Shown: piece by piece, positions 6,056 to 11,824 of the stretch | Layout: the number at the start of each line of letters is the position of its first letter | Numbering within the stretch: the first letter of the stretch is position 1 | From: Rhodospirillales bacterium | GTDB taxonomy: Bacteria > Pseudomonadota > Alphaproteobacteria > Rhodospirillales > Defluviicoccaceae | Direction: 5' to 3' | NCBI GenBank assembly: GCA_026125865.1 | Contig: JAHCKI010000045.1 | Coordinates: 1-11,824, forward strand | Length of the DNA stretch: 11,824 nt | Notes under the pieces: model-generated | What the model was told of the DNA's origin: nothing | Databases searched by the model: none | What the model saw: only the letters and a program-made list of their open reading frames with translations | Made by a program: the position numbers and the translations under genes

Positions 6056-7663
6056 CTACATCCTGAAAACACCGAATGCTGTTCTCTCCACCGTCGCATT
6101 CAAAGCGGCGGAAATACCGAGCCCGAGAACCATCCTGGTTTCCGCCGGATCAATGATACCGTCGTCCCAGAGGCGTGCGCTGGCATAGTAGGGGTGCCCC
6201 TGAAATTCATATTGTTCGAGGACCGGCTTGCGGAACGCCGCCTCGTCTTCCTCGCTCCACGTTTGACCCCGCAATTCAAGCCCGTCCCGTTTCACCGTCG
6301 CCAACACACCAGCCGCCTGTTCGCCGCCCATGACCGAAATCCGCGCATTGGGCCACATCCACAGGAATCGAGGACCATAGGACCGCCCGCACATCGAGTA
6401 ATTGCCGGCGCCGAATGAGCCCCCAATCAATACCGTAAACTTAGGGACGCGGGCACAGGCGACCGCCATGACCATCTTCGCGCCATCCTTGGCGATGCCA
6501 CCCGCTTCTACTTTTTGTCCGACCATGAAGCCGCTGATATTCTGAAGAAAAACCAGTGGAATCCCACGTTGTCCGCAAAGTTCGATGAAATGGGTGCCCT
6601 TCAAGGCCGATTCCGAAAAAAGGATGCCGTTGTTGGCGATGATCCCTACGGGATAGCCAAAAATATGCGCAAAACAACAAACAAGCGTGGTGCCGTAGAG
6701 CTGTTTGAATTCGTCGAAGTCGGAACCATCGACGATGCGTGCTATGACTTCGCGAGCGTCATACGGTTTCTTGAGATCCGTGGGAACGACACCGTATATT
6801 TCTTTCGGGTCGTAGAGCGGGTCGCCGGCGGCCCTGACATCGAGTCCCGGGTGCTTCACCCGGTTCAAATGGGCAACAATGCGCCGCGCGATGGCGAGGG
6901 CATGGCCGTCATCCATGGCGTAGTGGTCCGTGACGCCGGAGACTCGCGTATGAACATCGGCTCCCCCTAGGTCCTCGGCCGTTACCACTTCGCCCGTCGC
7001 AGCCTTTACCAGCGGCGGCCCGCCGAGAAAGATCGTCCCCTGGTTCTTGACGATGATGCTCTCGTCCGACATGGCGGGGACGTAGGCTCCACCCGCCGTA
7101 CAAGACCCATGAACAATCGCCACTTGCGGCACGCCGGCTGCCGACATGTTGGCCTGATTGAAGAAAATTCGCCCGAAATGATCCCGATCGGGAAAGACTT
7201 CGTCCTGTTGCGGCAGGTTCGCACCACCGGATTCAACGAGATAGATGCACGGCAGGTTGTTTTCGAGAGCGATTTCCTGCGCCCGAACGTGTTTCTTGAC
7301 CGTCATTCCATAGTAAGTGCCGCCCTTTACGGTGGGATCGTTGGCGACGATCATGCACTCGACCCCGGAGATGCGTCCGACCCCCGTTATGATGCCGGCC
7401 GACGGAACATCGCCCCCATACATCCCGAACGCCGCGAGTTGCGACAACTCCAGAAATGGTGAGCCGACATCCAAAAGCCGTCGTATACGCTCCCTGGGCA
7501 ACAAACGACCGCGCTCAAGATGCTTGGCGCGCGCCAACTCACCGCCACCGTTCTTAATTTCGGCGACCTTGGCGCGCAGATCGGCGACCAAGGCTTCCAT
7601 GGACTCACGATTGGCCTTGAACGCGTCGGAACGGGGGTCAACGGTGCTCTTGAATATGGTCAC
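6056..7663 (-). CDS. mccB: Methylcrotonyl-CoA carboxylase beta subunit (carboxyltransferase)
   Basis: The carboxyltransferase subunit of 3-methylcrotonyl-CoA carboxylase, which moves the carboxyl group from biotin on MccA to methylcrotonyl-CoA. From the GTG at 7663 it has 535 residues, the standard size, and begins with the family-like segment TIFKSTVDPRSDAFKANR. An ATG at 7684 would add seven residues (MGGGRRI) and overlap the upstream gene. Two crotonase-like halves are visible: the N half with YLVESGGANLPQQDEVFPDR (about residues 141-160) and the oxyanion loop HGSCTAGGAYVPAMSDE (about 185-201); the C half with NNGILFSESALKGTHFIELC (about 344-363) and GGSFGAGNYSMCGR (about 414-427), then WMWPNARISVMGGEQAA. 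The full form with both loops separates it from propionyl-CoA carboxylase beta. The gene upstream ends seven bases before the GTG. About 136 bases (96 to the ORF as listed) separate its stop from liuC. Confidence 0.95.
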   Translation of the reverse strand: MTIFKSTVDPRSDAFKANRESMEALVADLRAKVAEIKNGGGELARAKHLERGRLLPRERIRRLLDVGSPFLELSQLAAFGMYGGDVPSAGIITGVGRISGVECMIVANDPTVKGGTYYGMTVKKHVRAQEIALENNLPCIYLVESGGANLPQQDEVFPDRDHFGRIFFNQANMSAAGVPQVAIVHGSCTAGGAYVPAMSDESIIVKNQGTIFLGGPPLVKAATGEVVTAEDLGGADVHTRVSGVTDHYAMDDGHALAIARRIVAHLNRVKHPGLDVRAAGDPLYDPKEIYGVVPTDLKKPYDAREVIARIVDGSDFDEFKQLYGTTLVCCFAHIFGYPVGIIANNGILFSESALKGTHFIELCGQRGIPLVFLQNISGFMVGQKVEAGGIAKDGAKMVMAVACARVPKFTVLIGGSFGAGNYSMCGRSYGPRFLWMWPNARISVMGGEQAAGVLATVKRDGLELRGQTWSEEDEAAFRKPVLEQYEFQGHPYYASARLWDDGIIDPAETRMVLGLGISAALNATVERTAFGVFRM

Positions 7664-7670
7664 GATGCGC

Positions 7671-8273
7671 CTACCACCCCCCATCCATCAGCCATTTCTC
7701 GACCATCCACAGGCGATCACATCCCCAAAAGCCTTCGCCATCAGCAAACATGAAGGGAGAACCGCAAACACCCCTTTCCAGAGCACGCTCCGTTTCCGAT
7801 TTGAGGCGGTCCTTCCACTGTTCATCGTTCACGGCCGCCACTATGTCCGCTCCCGATATCCCTAGCGGCTCGGCGACGTCGGCAACTACTTCGACCGGCG
7901 TGATGTCGCGACCTTCCCCGAAATAGGCGTGGTATGCTGCCTTGGCGAACTGCTTGGCCAATTTGGGGTCCCTGTCATCCAGCCAGTAAAAGGCGCGTCC
8001 AGCCGCCAATGTCGCGATCGGGAACGGATCGGGATAAACCCACGGAATATTCCAGAGACGCGCCAATCTTTCCCAATCATGGAGGCTGTATTCTCCCTTG
8101 ACAGGGATGGAAGCCAAGGGCCGGGCGCCGGAAACCTTCAAGATCGGTCCGAGCAGGAAGGCTCGCCAACGGGTCTCGCGTCCCGCCCGTTCCGCCAGGT
8201 CATCGATTTGGTGGCAGGCAAAGTAGCCGTAAGGCGAAGAGAACTCGAAATAGAATTCGACAGCTTTGGTCAT
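7671..8273 (-). CDS. DsbA/kappa-GST-fold 2-hydroxychromene-2-carboxylate isomerase-like protein
   Basis: A 200-residue member of the thioredoxin-fold HCCA isomerase/kappa-class glutathione transferase family (Pfam DSBA). The first strand and helix carry VEFYFEFSSPYGYFA, where Ser13 before the Pro matches the reactive serine of this family in place of the DsbA CxxC. A helical insertion follows (KGEYSLHDWERLARLWNIP, about residues 59-77), and the cis-proline loop with the terminal helix reads GVCGSPFMFADGEGFWGCDRL (Pro173). No signal peptide is seen, so it should be cytoplasmic. Characterised relatives isomerise naphthalene-pathway intermediates using glutathione, but most homologues outside such clusters have unknown substrates, and no aromatic pathway genes are nearby. 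It ends seven bases before the mccB GTG start and so shares its transcript. The start ATG at 8273 has only a weak GGGTG-type ribosome site. Confidence 0.87.
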   Translation of the reverse strand: MTKAVEFYFEFSSPYGYFACHQIDDLAERAGRETRWRAFLLGPILKVSGARPLASIPVKGEYSLHDWERLARLWNIPWVYPDPFPIATLAAGRAFYWLDDRDPKLAKQFAKAAYHAYFGEGRDITPVEVVADVAEPLGISGADIVAAVNDEQWKDRLKSETERALERGVCGSPFMFADGEGFWGCDRLWMVEKWLMDGGW

Positions 8274-8345
8274 TCAGCACCCATTGATCATTGCCGAAAC
8301 GGCTCCTCCGCTCCGGAACAGTTCGTTGGTCGCCTCTCCCGCGGC

Positions 8346-9029
8346 CTACCAGGGGATCCTGGTTCCGTCGTAGTTCACGAACTCCCCGGTGTTTCTCACA
8401 TCGAGATTTGCGATGACGTTGCGTAAGCCGGTAACGCTTTCGGGCGCGTCGATCAAGGCATCGGGTCCGCCCATGTCGGTTCGGACCCACCCTGGATGCA
8501 GAGCGACGACGGAGATCCCACGCCCCTGCAGGTCAATCGCCAGACTTTTCATTGCCGCATTCAGCGCCGCTTTCGATGATCGATAAATATACGAGCCGCC
8601 GGATGTGTTGTCGCTCATGCTGCCCATTTTGCTCGACAATGCTGCAATACGCTTTTGCCGGCTGCCAGCCACCTGGTCGACGAATACTTCACTGACCTTC
8701 AAGGCAGCCATGACATTGACTCTCATCACGTCGGCCCACTCACCAAAGTCGACCTCGTTGAAGGCCAGCGATCTTGGACCATATTTCCCTGCGTTATTGA
8801 TCAGGACATCGATGGGGTGACCGCGCAAGGATTGGCCCAACGCTTCGACACGCGCGAAATCAGTGACGTCCAACGGATAGATGTGGACATTTCCCTCGAC
8901 TTCCTTAAGCGCGTTCGCCTGCTCGGGATGGCGACAGGTGGCGAGCACTTCCCAGCCATCGGCGGCATACTGTTTCACGAATTCCAGCCCAAGTCCTCGG
9001 TTGGCCCCGGTGACCAGACATGTCGGCAT
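8346..9029 (-). CDS. Short-chain dehydrogenase/reductase (C-factor/sniffer-like SDR)
   Basis: A 227-residue classical SDR oxidoreductase that binds NAD(P) in a Rossmann fold. The nucleotide motif TGANRGLG is at residues 7-14, NNAG at 78-81, a Ser of the active site in AALSSKMGSMSD (about 132-133), and the catalytic YRSSK at 149-153. HPGWVRTDMGG follows at 178-188, as in C-factor (CsgA) and sniffer-type SDRs. Arg11 in the glycine loop often goes with NADPH use, but that is weak evidence. I chose the ATG at 9029 because a strong GGAAGAGGAGAAGCG ribosome site precedes it; an ATG at 9059 would add ten unlikely residues. It sits 72 bases upstream of the isomerase-like gene and 137 bases after ivd. 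The substrate is unknown; the position hints at an accessory acyl-CoA or carbonyl reduction. Confidence 0.92.
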   Translation of the reverse strand: MPTCLVTGANRGLGLEFVKQYAADGWEVLATCRHPEQANALKEVEGNVHIYPLDVTDFARVEALGQSLRGHPIDVLINNAGKYGPRSLAFNEVDFGEWADVMRVNVMAALKVSEVFVDQVAGSRQKRIAALSSKMGSMSDNTSGGSYIYRSSKAALNAAMKSLAIDLQGRGISVVALHPGWVRTDMGGPDALIDAPESVTGLRNVIANLDVRNTGEFVNYDGTRIPW

Positions 9030-9135
9030 CGCTTCTCCTCTTCCAACGTGTTCGTTCAACGGATCAAACGTTTCGCCACCAATTGTGTGATCGCCGAACG
9101 ACTAACCTTTTGATCTAATGATTCGACTCAGCCAG

Positions 9136-9152
9136 CGGACGGGACTCGTCCG
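9136..9152. repeat. Stem-loop just downstream of ivd
   Basis: CGGACG-ggact-CGTCCG forms a 6-bp GC-rich stem with a 5-base loop, 15 bases beyond the ivd stop on the transcribed strand. No T-run follows, so it is not a classical intrinsic terminator. It could mark the 3' end of a processed ivd message or modulate read-through to the SDR gene. Confidence 0.35.
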
Positions 9153-9166
9153 TTGCCATCGAACCT

Positions 9167-10339
9167 TTAAGACGTTTCCTCGAACAGCTCACGGCCGATC
9201 AACCATCGGCGGATCTCATTGGTTCCGGCCCCGATTTCATAGAGCTTTGCGTCTCGGAGCAGGCGCCCGGTGGCATATTCGTTGATGTAGCCGTTGCCTC
9301 CCAGACACTGAATCGCTTCCAAGGCCATCCACGTCGCCCGCTCCGAGGTATAGAGTATGGCGCCGGCGGCATCCTTTCGCGTTGTTTCACCCCGATCACA
9401 CGCGCGGGCAACGGCATAGACATAGGCGCTGCACGCATTCATGGTCGTGTACATGTCAGCGAGCTTGCCCTGCATCAACTGGAATGCGCCTATCGACTCG
9501 CCAAATTGACGACGTTCGTGAACGTAGGGCACGACAATGTCCATGCAGGCTCGCATGATGCCCATGGGACCGCCGGACAACACCAATCGCTCATAGTCGA
9601 GGCCGCCCATCAAAACCTGCACGCCCCTATTGAGCTGGCCGAGGACGTTCCCTTCCGGCACTTCGCAATCCTCGAACACCAGCTCGCAGGTGTTGGAACC
9701 GCGCATGCCGAGCTTGTCCAGCTTCTGAGCCGCGGAGAACCCCTTGAAGCCCTTCTCGATCAGAAGAGCAGTGATGCCACGCGGTCCCGCCTCCGGATCG
9801 GTTTTGGCGTATACGACAAGGACGTCGGCGTCCGGTCCGTTGGTGATCCACATCTTGCTGCCGTTGAGAACATAGCGATCACCCTTCTTGACCGCGCGCA
9901 ATCGCATACCGACAACATCGGAGCCGGCGCCGGTCTCGCTCATCGCCAAGGCGCCGACATTCTCTCCGCTGATCAGCTTCGGCAAATACCGTAGCTTCTG
10001 CTCCTCCGTCCCGTTGCGGCGGATTTGGTTAACGCAAAGATTGGAATGGGCGCCGTAACTCAACCCCACCGACGCCGACGCCCGGCTGATCTCCTCCATC
10101 GCCACGACGTGCTCCAGATATCCCATGCCGGCGCCGCCATATTCTTCCTCGACGGTTATACCGAGCACACCAAGGGCCCCCATCTTGGGCCAAAGATCCG
10201 CCGGGAAAACGTTGTCGCGATCGATGTCGGCCGCCCGCGGCGCAATTTCATCGCAAGCGAAACTCAGGACCGATTCCCGCATCATGTCGGCGGAATCACC
10301 CAGATCGAAGTTCAGAGTTGGGTAAGCGTTTAGGGTCAT
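9167..10339 (-). CDS. ivd: Isovaleryl-CoA dehydrogenase
   Basis: An FAD-dependent acyl-CoA dehydrogenase that oxidises isovaleryl-CoA to 3-methylcrotonyl-CoA and passes electrons to ETF. It has 390 residues, the normal length for the mature enzyme. Domains in order are the N-terminal helical domain (about 1-128), the middle beta domain with ALAMSETGAGSDVVGMRL (130-147) and WITNGPDADVLVVYAKT, and the C-terminal helical domain with QCLGGNGYINEYATGRLLRD (345-364) and IGAGTNEIRR. Glu250 in GGLDYERLVLSGGP corresponds to the catalytic Glu254 of human isovaleryl-CoA dehydrogenase. Its position in that helix, rather than near the C-terminus as in medium- and short-chain enzymes, identifies the family. 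The ATG at 10339 follows a strong GGGGAGGAACA ribosome site, and a good promoter lies just upstream. It is the natural first gene of the leucine degradation transcript. Confidence 0.96.
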   Translation of the reverse strand: MTLNAYPTLNFDLGDSADMMRESVLSFACDEIAPRAADIDRDNVFPADLWPKMGALGVLGITVEEEYGGAGMGYLEHVVAMEEISRASASVGLSYGAHSNLCVNQIRRNGTEEQKLRYLPKLISGENVGALAMSETGAGSDVVGMRLRAVKKGDRYVLNGSKMWITNGPDADVLVVYAKTDPEAGPRGITALLIEKGFKGFSAAQKLDKLGMRGSNTCELVFEDCEVPEGNVLGQLNRGVQVLMGGLDYERLVLSGGPMGIMRACMDIVVPYVHERRQFGESIGAFQLMQGKLADMYTTMNACSAYVYAVARACDRGETTRKDAAGAILYTSERATWMALEAIQCLGGNGYINEYATGRLLRDAKLYEIGAGTNEIRRWLIGRELFEETS

Positions 10340-10363
10340 TGTTCCTCCCCGGGATTTTTTTTG

Positions 10364-10391
10364 ACTATACGCTCGGCTTTTGTACCGTCAA
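10364..10391 (-). promoter_or_regulatory. Sigma70-like promoter of ivd and the leucine operon
   Basis: On the minus strand TTGACG (10391-10386) is followed after 16 bases by TATAGT (10369-10364). Each hexamer matches the consensus at 5 of 6 positions. The predicted transcript start near 10357 leaves a leader of about 18 bases carrying the GGGGAGGAAC ribosome site of ivd. The -35 and the bases just after the -10 also form inverted arms TTTGAC and GTCAAA (10392-10387 and 10365-10360), which could overlap an operator, but the 21-base spacing is unusual. This is a motif match only. Confidence 0.55.
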
Positions 10392-10441
10392 ACACAGATG
10401 GTGAACCGCACGCGTTCTCCGCGGAAATATCGGTGACGACA

Positions 10442-10897
10442 TCATCCGACCACATCGGCGCGTCCAACGATCGTCATCAATGTCTGCTGCATGATGGCGC
10501 ACACCCTCTCCTGGCCATTTTTGCGCACCGAGACCTCGGCGTGGCTCACGGTAATGGTGCGTCCGGGGCGAACGACATGCCCCCGCGCGATGAGCTGATC
10601 GCCATCGGCCGGCGCCACGAGATTGATCTTGAACTCAACCGTCAAAACGCCGGCGCCAGGCGGCATCAATGAAAATCCCGCGTATCCGGCGGCAGAGTCC
10701 GCGATGGTCGCGACGACGCCACCGTGAAAGAATCCATGCTGTTGCGACAGGTGCTCGCCATACGGAAGAAGGATCTCGCAGGTTCCCGGACCGACTGCGG
10801 TCATCTCCGCTCCGATGTGGGACATGATCCCTTGGCGCGCAAAACTTTCGCGAACGCGCTGTTCGAAATCCGGATTCTGTGGTGTCAACGACGTCAT
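10442..10897 (-). CDS. PaaI-type hotdog-fold thioesterase
   Basis: A 151-residue hotdog-fold acyl-CoA thioesterase of the PaaI/YdiI group. The active-site region reads QQHGFFHGGVVATIADSAAG: the HGG at residues 58-60 and Asp67 on the central helix fit the family's general base arrangement. The final strands (TVEFKINLVAPADGDQLIAR, TVSHAEVSVRKNGQ, CAIMQQTLMTI) are typical. I prefer the ATG at 10897, which has GGGAGAGAGGG upstream and gives the usual family length. The same frame stays open to an ATG at 11110, which would add 71 residues with no domain I recognise. It may release CoA from acyl-CoA intermediates that accumulate during leucine or other acyl-CoA breakdown, but this rests on context. 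It lies about 100 bases upstream of ivd, which has its own promoter, and is divergent from bamD. Confidence 0.9.
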   Translation of the reverse strand: MTSLTPQNPDFEQRVRESFARQGIMSHIGAEMTAVGPGTCEILLPYGEHLSQQHGFFHGGVVATIADSAAGYAGFSLMPPGAGVLTVEFKINLVAPADGDQLIARGHVVRPGRTITVSHAEVSVRKNGQERVCAIMQQTLMTIVGRADVVG

Positions 10898-10925
10898 TTC
10901 ATGGACCCTCTCTCCCTGACGCACC

Positions 10926-10945
10926 TCCATTGAATGCTCAATGGA
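10926..10945. promoter_or_regulatory. Perfect 8-bp inverted repeat upstream of the thioesterase gene
   Basis: TCCATTGA-atgc-TCAATGGA is a perfect 8+8 inverted repeat with a 4-base spacer, centred about 38 bases before the thioesterase ATG at 10897. A second, shorter repeat TCTTGA-attca-TCAAGA follows at 10946-10962. Paired short palindromes at this distance resemble operator sites, though a hairpin in the leader is equally possible. No matching regulator gene is in the window. Confidence 0.35.
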
Positions 10946-11131
10946 TCTTGAATTCATCAAGACAAAATAGCGCCCATATTGGTCTTGCCGCCACATGTGA
11001 TCGTCGGACCGCAACCGGTTGAAAATCCCCGTGTCTCCGGGCCCCGCGGTCTGGATCTTGGCGGCAACCGCCTCCCAGGGGGATCGTTGCCCCCAGGAGC
11101 ACCCGAACATTTCGAGAAATTCCGGAGCGCC

Positions 11132-11162
11132 TTGCTTTCTGCCCGCACAGGCGTGATATAGT
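11132..11162 (+). promoter_or_regulatory. Candidate promoter of bamD
   Basis: TATAGT at 11157-11162 matches the -10 consensus at 5 of 6 positions, and TTGCTT at 11132-11137 is a weak -35 with 19-base spacing. A GATATA reading at 11155 gives 17-base spacing but a poorer -10. The leader to the GTG at 11199 would be about 30 bases. The match is moderate. Confidence 0.35.
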
Positions 11163-11198
11163 TGCGGCGAAAAGGTTTGTTTGCTTTGAGGGGAAGAC

Positions 11199-11824
11199 GT
11201 GTTGCCAACCGCTGTTCACACCAAGCTGCGGAGTCTGGGACGGGTTGCCGCCGCGTTGGCTGTGGCGCTTCCGCTTGTTGTCGGCGCGTGCAGTTCGGAC
11301 GACGAACCGAAGTACGAGGAACGACCGGTCACCGACCTGTACAACGAAGCCATGGATTCCATGGAACAAGAAAATTTCAAGTCGGCCGCAGGTATGTTCG
11401 ACGAAGTCGAACGGCAACATCCCTATTCCCCATGGGCGAAACGAGCGCAGATAATGGCGGCGTACGCCCACTACGAAGCCAATGAATACGATGATGCGAT
11501 CGCCGCGTTGGATCGGTACATCCGCCTCCACCCCGCCAATCCCGACATTCCCTATGCCTATTACCTGAAAGGCCTCTGTTACTACGAGCAAATCTCGGAC
11601 GTGGCGCGCGATCAGCGAATGACCGAAGGAGCGCAAACTGCATTTACGGAACTGTTGGCGCGATACCCTGCGAGCGAATACTCACGAGATGCCAAACTCA
11701 AGCTCGACCTCATCAACGACCATCTGGCAGGGAAGGAGATGAATGTCGGTCGCTACTATCTGCGTCAGGGGCATTTTCTCGCTGCCATCAATCGCTTTCA
11801 AAAAGTGGTAACGGTCTACCAAAC
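11199..11824 (+). CDS. bamD: Outer membrane assembly lipoprotein BamD (3' truncated by window edge)
   Basis: An essential lipoprotein of the beta-barrel assembly machine, anchored in the inner leaflet of the outer membrane with BamA. The frame from GTG 11199 is open to the right edge, with 208 complete codons visible. A GAGGGGAAGAC ribosome site lies just upstream. The signal peptide has basic residues (K9, R11, R15), a hydrophobic core AAALAVALPLVV, and the lipobox V-G-A-C with the lipidated Cys31. TPR repeats follow: VTDLYNEAMDSMEQENFKSA, the second around YAHYEANEYDDAIAALDRYI, the hallmark YYLKGLCYYEQISDVARDQ, and GRYYLRQGHFLAAINRF near the edge. The remaining C-terminus, perhaps 50-80 residues, lies outside. 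In Alphaproteobacteria bamD is often next to lpxC and recN; here its upstream neighbour is instead the divergent thioesterase. Confidence 0.96.
   Translation, partial: MLPTAVHTKLRSLGRVAAALAVALPLVVGACSSDDEPKYEERPVTDLYNEAMDSMEQENFKSAAGMFDEVERQHPYSPWAKRAQIMAAYAHYEANEYDDAIAALDRYIRLHPANPDIPYAYYLKGLCYYEQISDVARDQRMTEGAQTAFTELLARYPASEYSRDAKLKLDLINDHLAGKEMNVGRYYLRQGHFLAAINRFQKVVTVYQ

Larger units (their letters stand above)
10898..11198. other. Divergent intergenic region between the thioesterase gene and bamD
   Basis: About 301 bases with no confident gene. From left to right it holds the two inverted repeats at 10926-10962, the 10-bp palindrome CAACCGGTTG at 11012-11021, a GGCGG-caa-CCGCC hairpin at 11060-11072, a larger imperfect hairpin at 11072-11099 (CTCC..GGGGG, 7-base loop, CCCCC..GGAG), and the candidate bamD promoter. 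On the minus strand the thioesterase frame stays open to an ATG at 11110, so part of the region could encode a 71-residue N-terminal extension, but no domain is recognisable. Confidence 0.5.

Noticed and set aside
10938..11636. 232-residue minus-strand open frame opposite bamD
   Set aside because: It runs through the bamD signal peptide, lipobox and TPR region, which are unmistakable on the plus strand. The antisense translation has no family character.
1..11824. CRISPR array, tRNA/rRNA gene, insertion sequence or toxin-antitoxin pair
   Set aside because: No regularly spaced direct repeats, no tRNA cloverleaf, no transposase-like ORF or terminal inverted repeats, and no small paired ORFs with such motifs were seen on either strand by eye.

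Overview
The window is moderately GC-rich, densely coded chromosomal DNA that most resembles an alphaproteobacterium, probably Rhodospirillales-like. The clues are a BamD of alphaproteobacterial type, a DUF1489 protein (a family known mainly from Alphaproteobacteria), a TAXI-type TRAP solute receptor and a complete lower leucine catabolic set. The assignment is inference from protein content; no rRNA or other phylogenetic marker is present.

Layout, left to right. (1) Bases 1-858, plus strand: the 3' part of a TAXI-family TRAP transporter periplasmic receptor, cut by the left edge. (2) Bases 893-10897, minus strand: ten genes read right to left. In transcription order they are a hotdog thioesterase, isovaleryl-CoA dehydrogenase (ivd), a short-chain dehydrogenase, a DsbA/kappa-GST-fold isomerase-like protein, methylcrotonyl-CoA carboxylase beta (mccB), methylglutaconyl-CoA hydratase (liuC), methylcrotonyl-CoA carboxylase alpha (mccA, with its biotin domain broken off by frame changes), HMG-CoA lyase (mvaB), a DUF1489 protein, and a DapA-superfamily aldolase/lyase. 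(3) Bases 10898-11198: a divergent intergenic region with palindromes and a candidate bamD promoter. (4) Bases 11199-11824, plus strand: the 5' part of bamD, cut by the right edge.

Ivd, MccAB, LiuC and MvaB together convert isovaleryl-CoA to acetyl-CoA and acetoacetate through 3-methylcrotonyl-CoA, 3-methylglutaconyl-CoA and HMG-CoA. The transaminase, the branched-chain ketoacid dehydrogenase and an acetoacetate-activating enzyme are not in the window, and no LiuR-type regulator is visible. A good sigma70-like promoter (TTGACG-16-TATAGT) lies just upstream of ivd. The 3' end is tightly coupled: mvaB and the DUF1489 gene overlap as ATGA, and one base separates the DUF1489 stop from the DapA-like start.

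The least ordinary points are: a compensating pair of apparent 1-nt indels that splits mccA just before its biotinyl domain; a likely third indel at the liuC start; a DUF1489 gene and a non-canonical DapA homologue (Phe at the usual Arg138 position) coupled to HMG-CoA lyase; and an SDR plus kappa-GST-like pair placed inside the leucine cluster. I see no clearly new defence, mobile or CRISPR-type system.
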